The position numbers were made by a program, and so were the translations under genes. The notes beneath the pieces were generated by a model. The model saw nothing but the letters and a program-made list of their open reading frames with translations, had not been told where the DNA came from and searched no databases. 64,000 bases of DNA from Vreelandella piezotolerans (lineage in GTDB: Bacteria; Pseudomonadota; Gammaproteobacteria; Pseudomonadales; Halomonadaceae). Below are positions 62,655 to 64,000 of the stretch, piece after piece (the first letter of the stretch is position 1; the number at the start of each line of letters is the position of its first letter). Where the stretch lies: the NCBI RefSeq assembly GCF_012427705.1, contig NZ_CP048602.1:1178001-1242000 (forward strand), given 5' to 3'.

Positions 62655-63542
62655 TTACTTGGCGCAAAAGGCGGGAGATACCCGTAGCCGCTGGCGTTCG
62701 AGGCGCAGGCCTATCCAGGCGTGCAGCACTAGCACCAGGATCACCACGCCGCCACCGATCAGCGTCGAGACGCTGGGCGCTTCGCCCAGTAACCACCACA
62801 CCCACGCCGTGCCCAGGGCGGTTTCGACCAGATAAAACAGCGCCACTTCGGTGGAGGGCAGGTAGCGGGTGGCGCTGTTGATCAGTACCGTCGCCAAGGG
62901 CATTTGCACGAGCCCCATCAAGGCCAGTACGCCGTAGCGCTGGGCATCGAGGGCCAGCGGCGTGGCCATGGAGAGTGCCACCGCGGCGGATAGCAGCCCA
63001 CCTCCGGCGACCACCGTCATGGTATCGACGGCTGGAAAACGGCGCAGCAGCGTCAGGTTGCCACCGATGGCGACGGAGGCCGCCAGGGCGTACAGGTTAC
63101 CCAGCAGCATCCCGTGGGCGCCGTGGCCCATGAAGACCAGGCTCATGCCCAGCATGCAGGCCACGATGGCCGCCAGCGTGTGCCGGGCGACCCTCTCCCC
63201 CAGGAACATCCGTGAGAACACGGCGGCGAACAGCGGCGCGGTGCTGAGAATCACCACCACGTTGGCAACGCTCGCGTTCATCACCGCCAGCACGAACAGG
63301 CTGGAGATCAGCGCCAGCAGAACGGCCGAGGCCAGTGACGCCATCGGGTAACGTCGCAAGGCCGTCAGCCGCTGGCCGACAGTGCATATGAGCCCCAGTA
63401 CGCAGAACATCAATAGGCCGCGCCAGAAGATGACGGTCCAGCCGTCGGTGGCGGCGAGCCGGATCAGCAGACCGTCGAAACTGAGAAATACCACACCGAG
63501 TATCACGATGAGCAGGCCGCATTGATACGTTGTGAGCTGCAT
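62655..63542 (-). CDS. EamA/DMT family transporter
   Basis: 295 residues, about ten hydrophobic segments in two EamA repeats (about 8-140 and 150-280). FWRGLLMFCVL early in the first repeat and YLVETALGTAWVWWLLGE in the second are typical of drug/metabolite exporters of this superfamily. Substrate unknown. Convergent with the etf operon. Confidence 0.88.
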   Translation of the reverse strand: MQLTTYQCGLLIVILGVVFLSFDGLLIRLAATDGWTVIFWRGLLMFCVLGLICTVGQRLTALRRYPMASLASAVLLALISSLFVLAVMNASVANVVVILSTAPLFAAVFSRMFLGERVARHTLAAIVACMLGMSLVFMGHGAHGMLLGNLYALAASVAIGGNLTLLRRFPAVDTMTVVAGGGLLSAAVALSMATPLALDAQRYGVLALMGLVQMPLATVLINSATRYLPSTEVALFYLVETALGTAWVWWLLGEAPSVSTLIGGGVVILVLVLHAWIGLRLERQRLRVSPAFCAK

Positions 63543-63640
63543 GATCGCGTCTCCTTGGTCGTCTTGAAGTGAAGCGCCCGCCGAGTAGGCGGGCGATGGA
63601 CGTCGTCAGGCCGATGAGGCGAGCGGCCTCGCGGTGATCG

Positions 63641-64000
63641 TCACTGGGTTGGACGGCTGGCTATTGCCGGGTTCTTCGCGTGACGTTCGCGCACTATCCA
63701 GACACCCACGGCACCCGCGATCAGCGGCATGCTGCCGCAGCCGATGGCCAGCAGATAACCGCCCTGAACCGCCCCGCTGGGCAGCGCGAAGCGCTCGGCG
63801 AACCCCGCCAGTATGGCGGCGTACTGCCGCCACAGAAACACGCCGATGGCGACGCCCGAGAGCATGGTGCACAGGGCGATCCAGCGGGTGCCGGATACCC
63901 AGCCGCTCATGGCGCTGGCATCGAATTCGTGCAGAAAGGCTCGATACGCCGACTCGGCCTCGCTCACCTGGGTCACACGCGAGGCCAGCGTAATGGCCAC
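63641..64000 (-). CDS. Small membrane protein, possibly truncated by the window end
   Basis: 119 residues read to the right window edge, where a GTG may be the start or the frame may continue. Two hydrophobic segments (about residues 40-60 and 80-102) are followed by a short basic C-terminus. No family recognised. Confidence 0.6.
   Translation of the reverse strand: MAITLASRVTQVSEAESAYRAFLHEFDASAMSGWVSGTRWIALCTMLSGVAIGVFLWRQYAAILAGFAERFALPSGAVQGGYLLAIGCGSMPLIAGAVGVWIVRERHAKNPAIASRPTQ

Noticed and set aside
1..64000. CRISPR arrays or insertion sequences
   Set aside because: I found no regularly spaced repeats of the right length and no transposase or IS-like terminal inverted repeats. The only regular spaced repeats are the tRNA copies.

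Overview
The window looks like chromosome of a halophilic gammaproteobacterium of the Halomonadaceae (Halomonas-like). The inference rests on gene content, not on any database search: a glycine-betaine catabolism locus (gbdR, dipeptidase, DUF5943, dgcA, dgcB, etfA, etfB), an M42 peptidase of the type linked to the osmoprotectant NAGGN, a Tat-exported TRAP binding protein, and high GC with Gammaproteobacteria-like housekeeping genes (htpX, alaA, msrB, queF, yadGH).

Layout. (1) 1-15489 is core chromosome. It holds htpX, alaA, a YlqF-type GTPase, msrB, a gamma-glutamyltransferase next to a TRAP transporter (dctPQM), a tRNA array with three alternating Glu(TTC)-Gly(GCC) pairs, a chemoreceptor, the yadGH ABC exporter, queF, a nitroreductase, a thioesterase and tRNA-Ser(GGA). 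(2) 15578-47034 is an integrated genomic island of about 31 kb in the 3' end of tRNA-Ser. It is bounded by a 15-bp direct repeat and carries a P4-type tyrosine integrase just inside its right end. Both ends carry paired gtccccca arm-type repeats with the same 12-bp spacing. The left third is an ICE/plasmid-like module: AlpA, RadC, YqaJ exonuclease, ERF annealing protein, DUF932, a YagK/YfjJ (inovirus Gp2-like) protein and several small proteins. The right two thirds are a collinear plus-strand defence cassette (26301-44856). (3) 47035-64000 is core chromosome again: a PAS-GGDEF protein, a CLCA_X-like protein, a DJ-1/PfpI protein, two candidate CsrB/RsmZ-type sRNAs around a small zinc-ribbon gene, an M42 peptidase, the gbdR-dgc-etf locus, an EamA transporter and a partial membrane protein.

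The defence cassette is the most interesting part. Its frame is a restriction-like set: a large DUF499 ATPase, a small partner protein, a DUF1156 DNA methyltransferase and a PLD-SNF2 helicase. Between the methyltransferase and the helicase lie a tightly overlapping trio (DUF3696-type AAA ATPase, PIN-domain nuclease, Rnl2-like RNA ligase) and a low-GC DUF262-DUF1524 (GmrSD-like) nuclease. After the helicase come a 490-residue helical protein of unknown function and an Hsp70/actin-fold ATPase. The ATPase-PIN-RNA ligase trio invites the hypothesis of an RNA-damage-and-repair guard nested in a DNA restriction system, comparable in logic to PrrC inside a type I restriction locus.

A second notable locus is 50441-51249. 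It holds two plus-strand transcripts of about 150 nt, each with many GGA motifs in hairpin loops, each ending in a strong terminator and each preceded by the same TATCYCAGGTTA element. These fit CsrA/RsmA-sequestering sRNAs.
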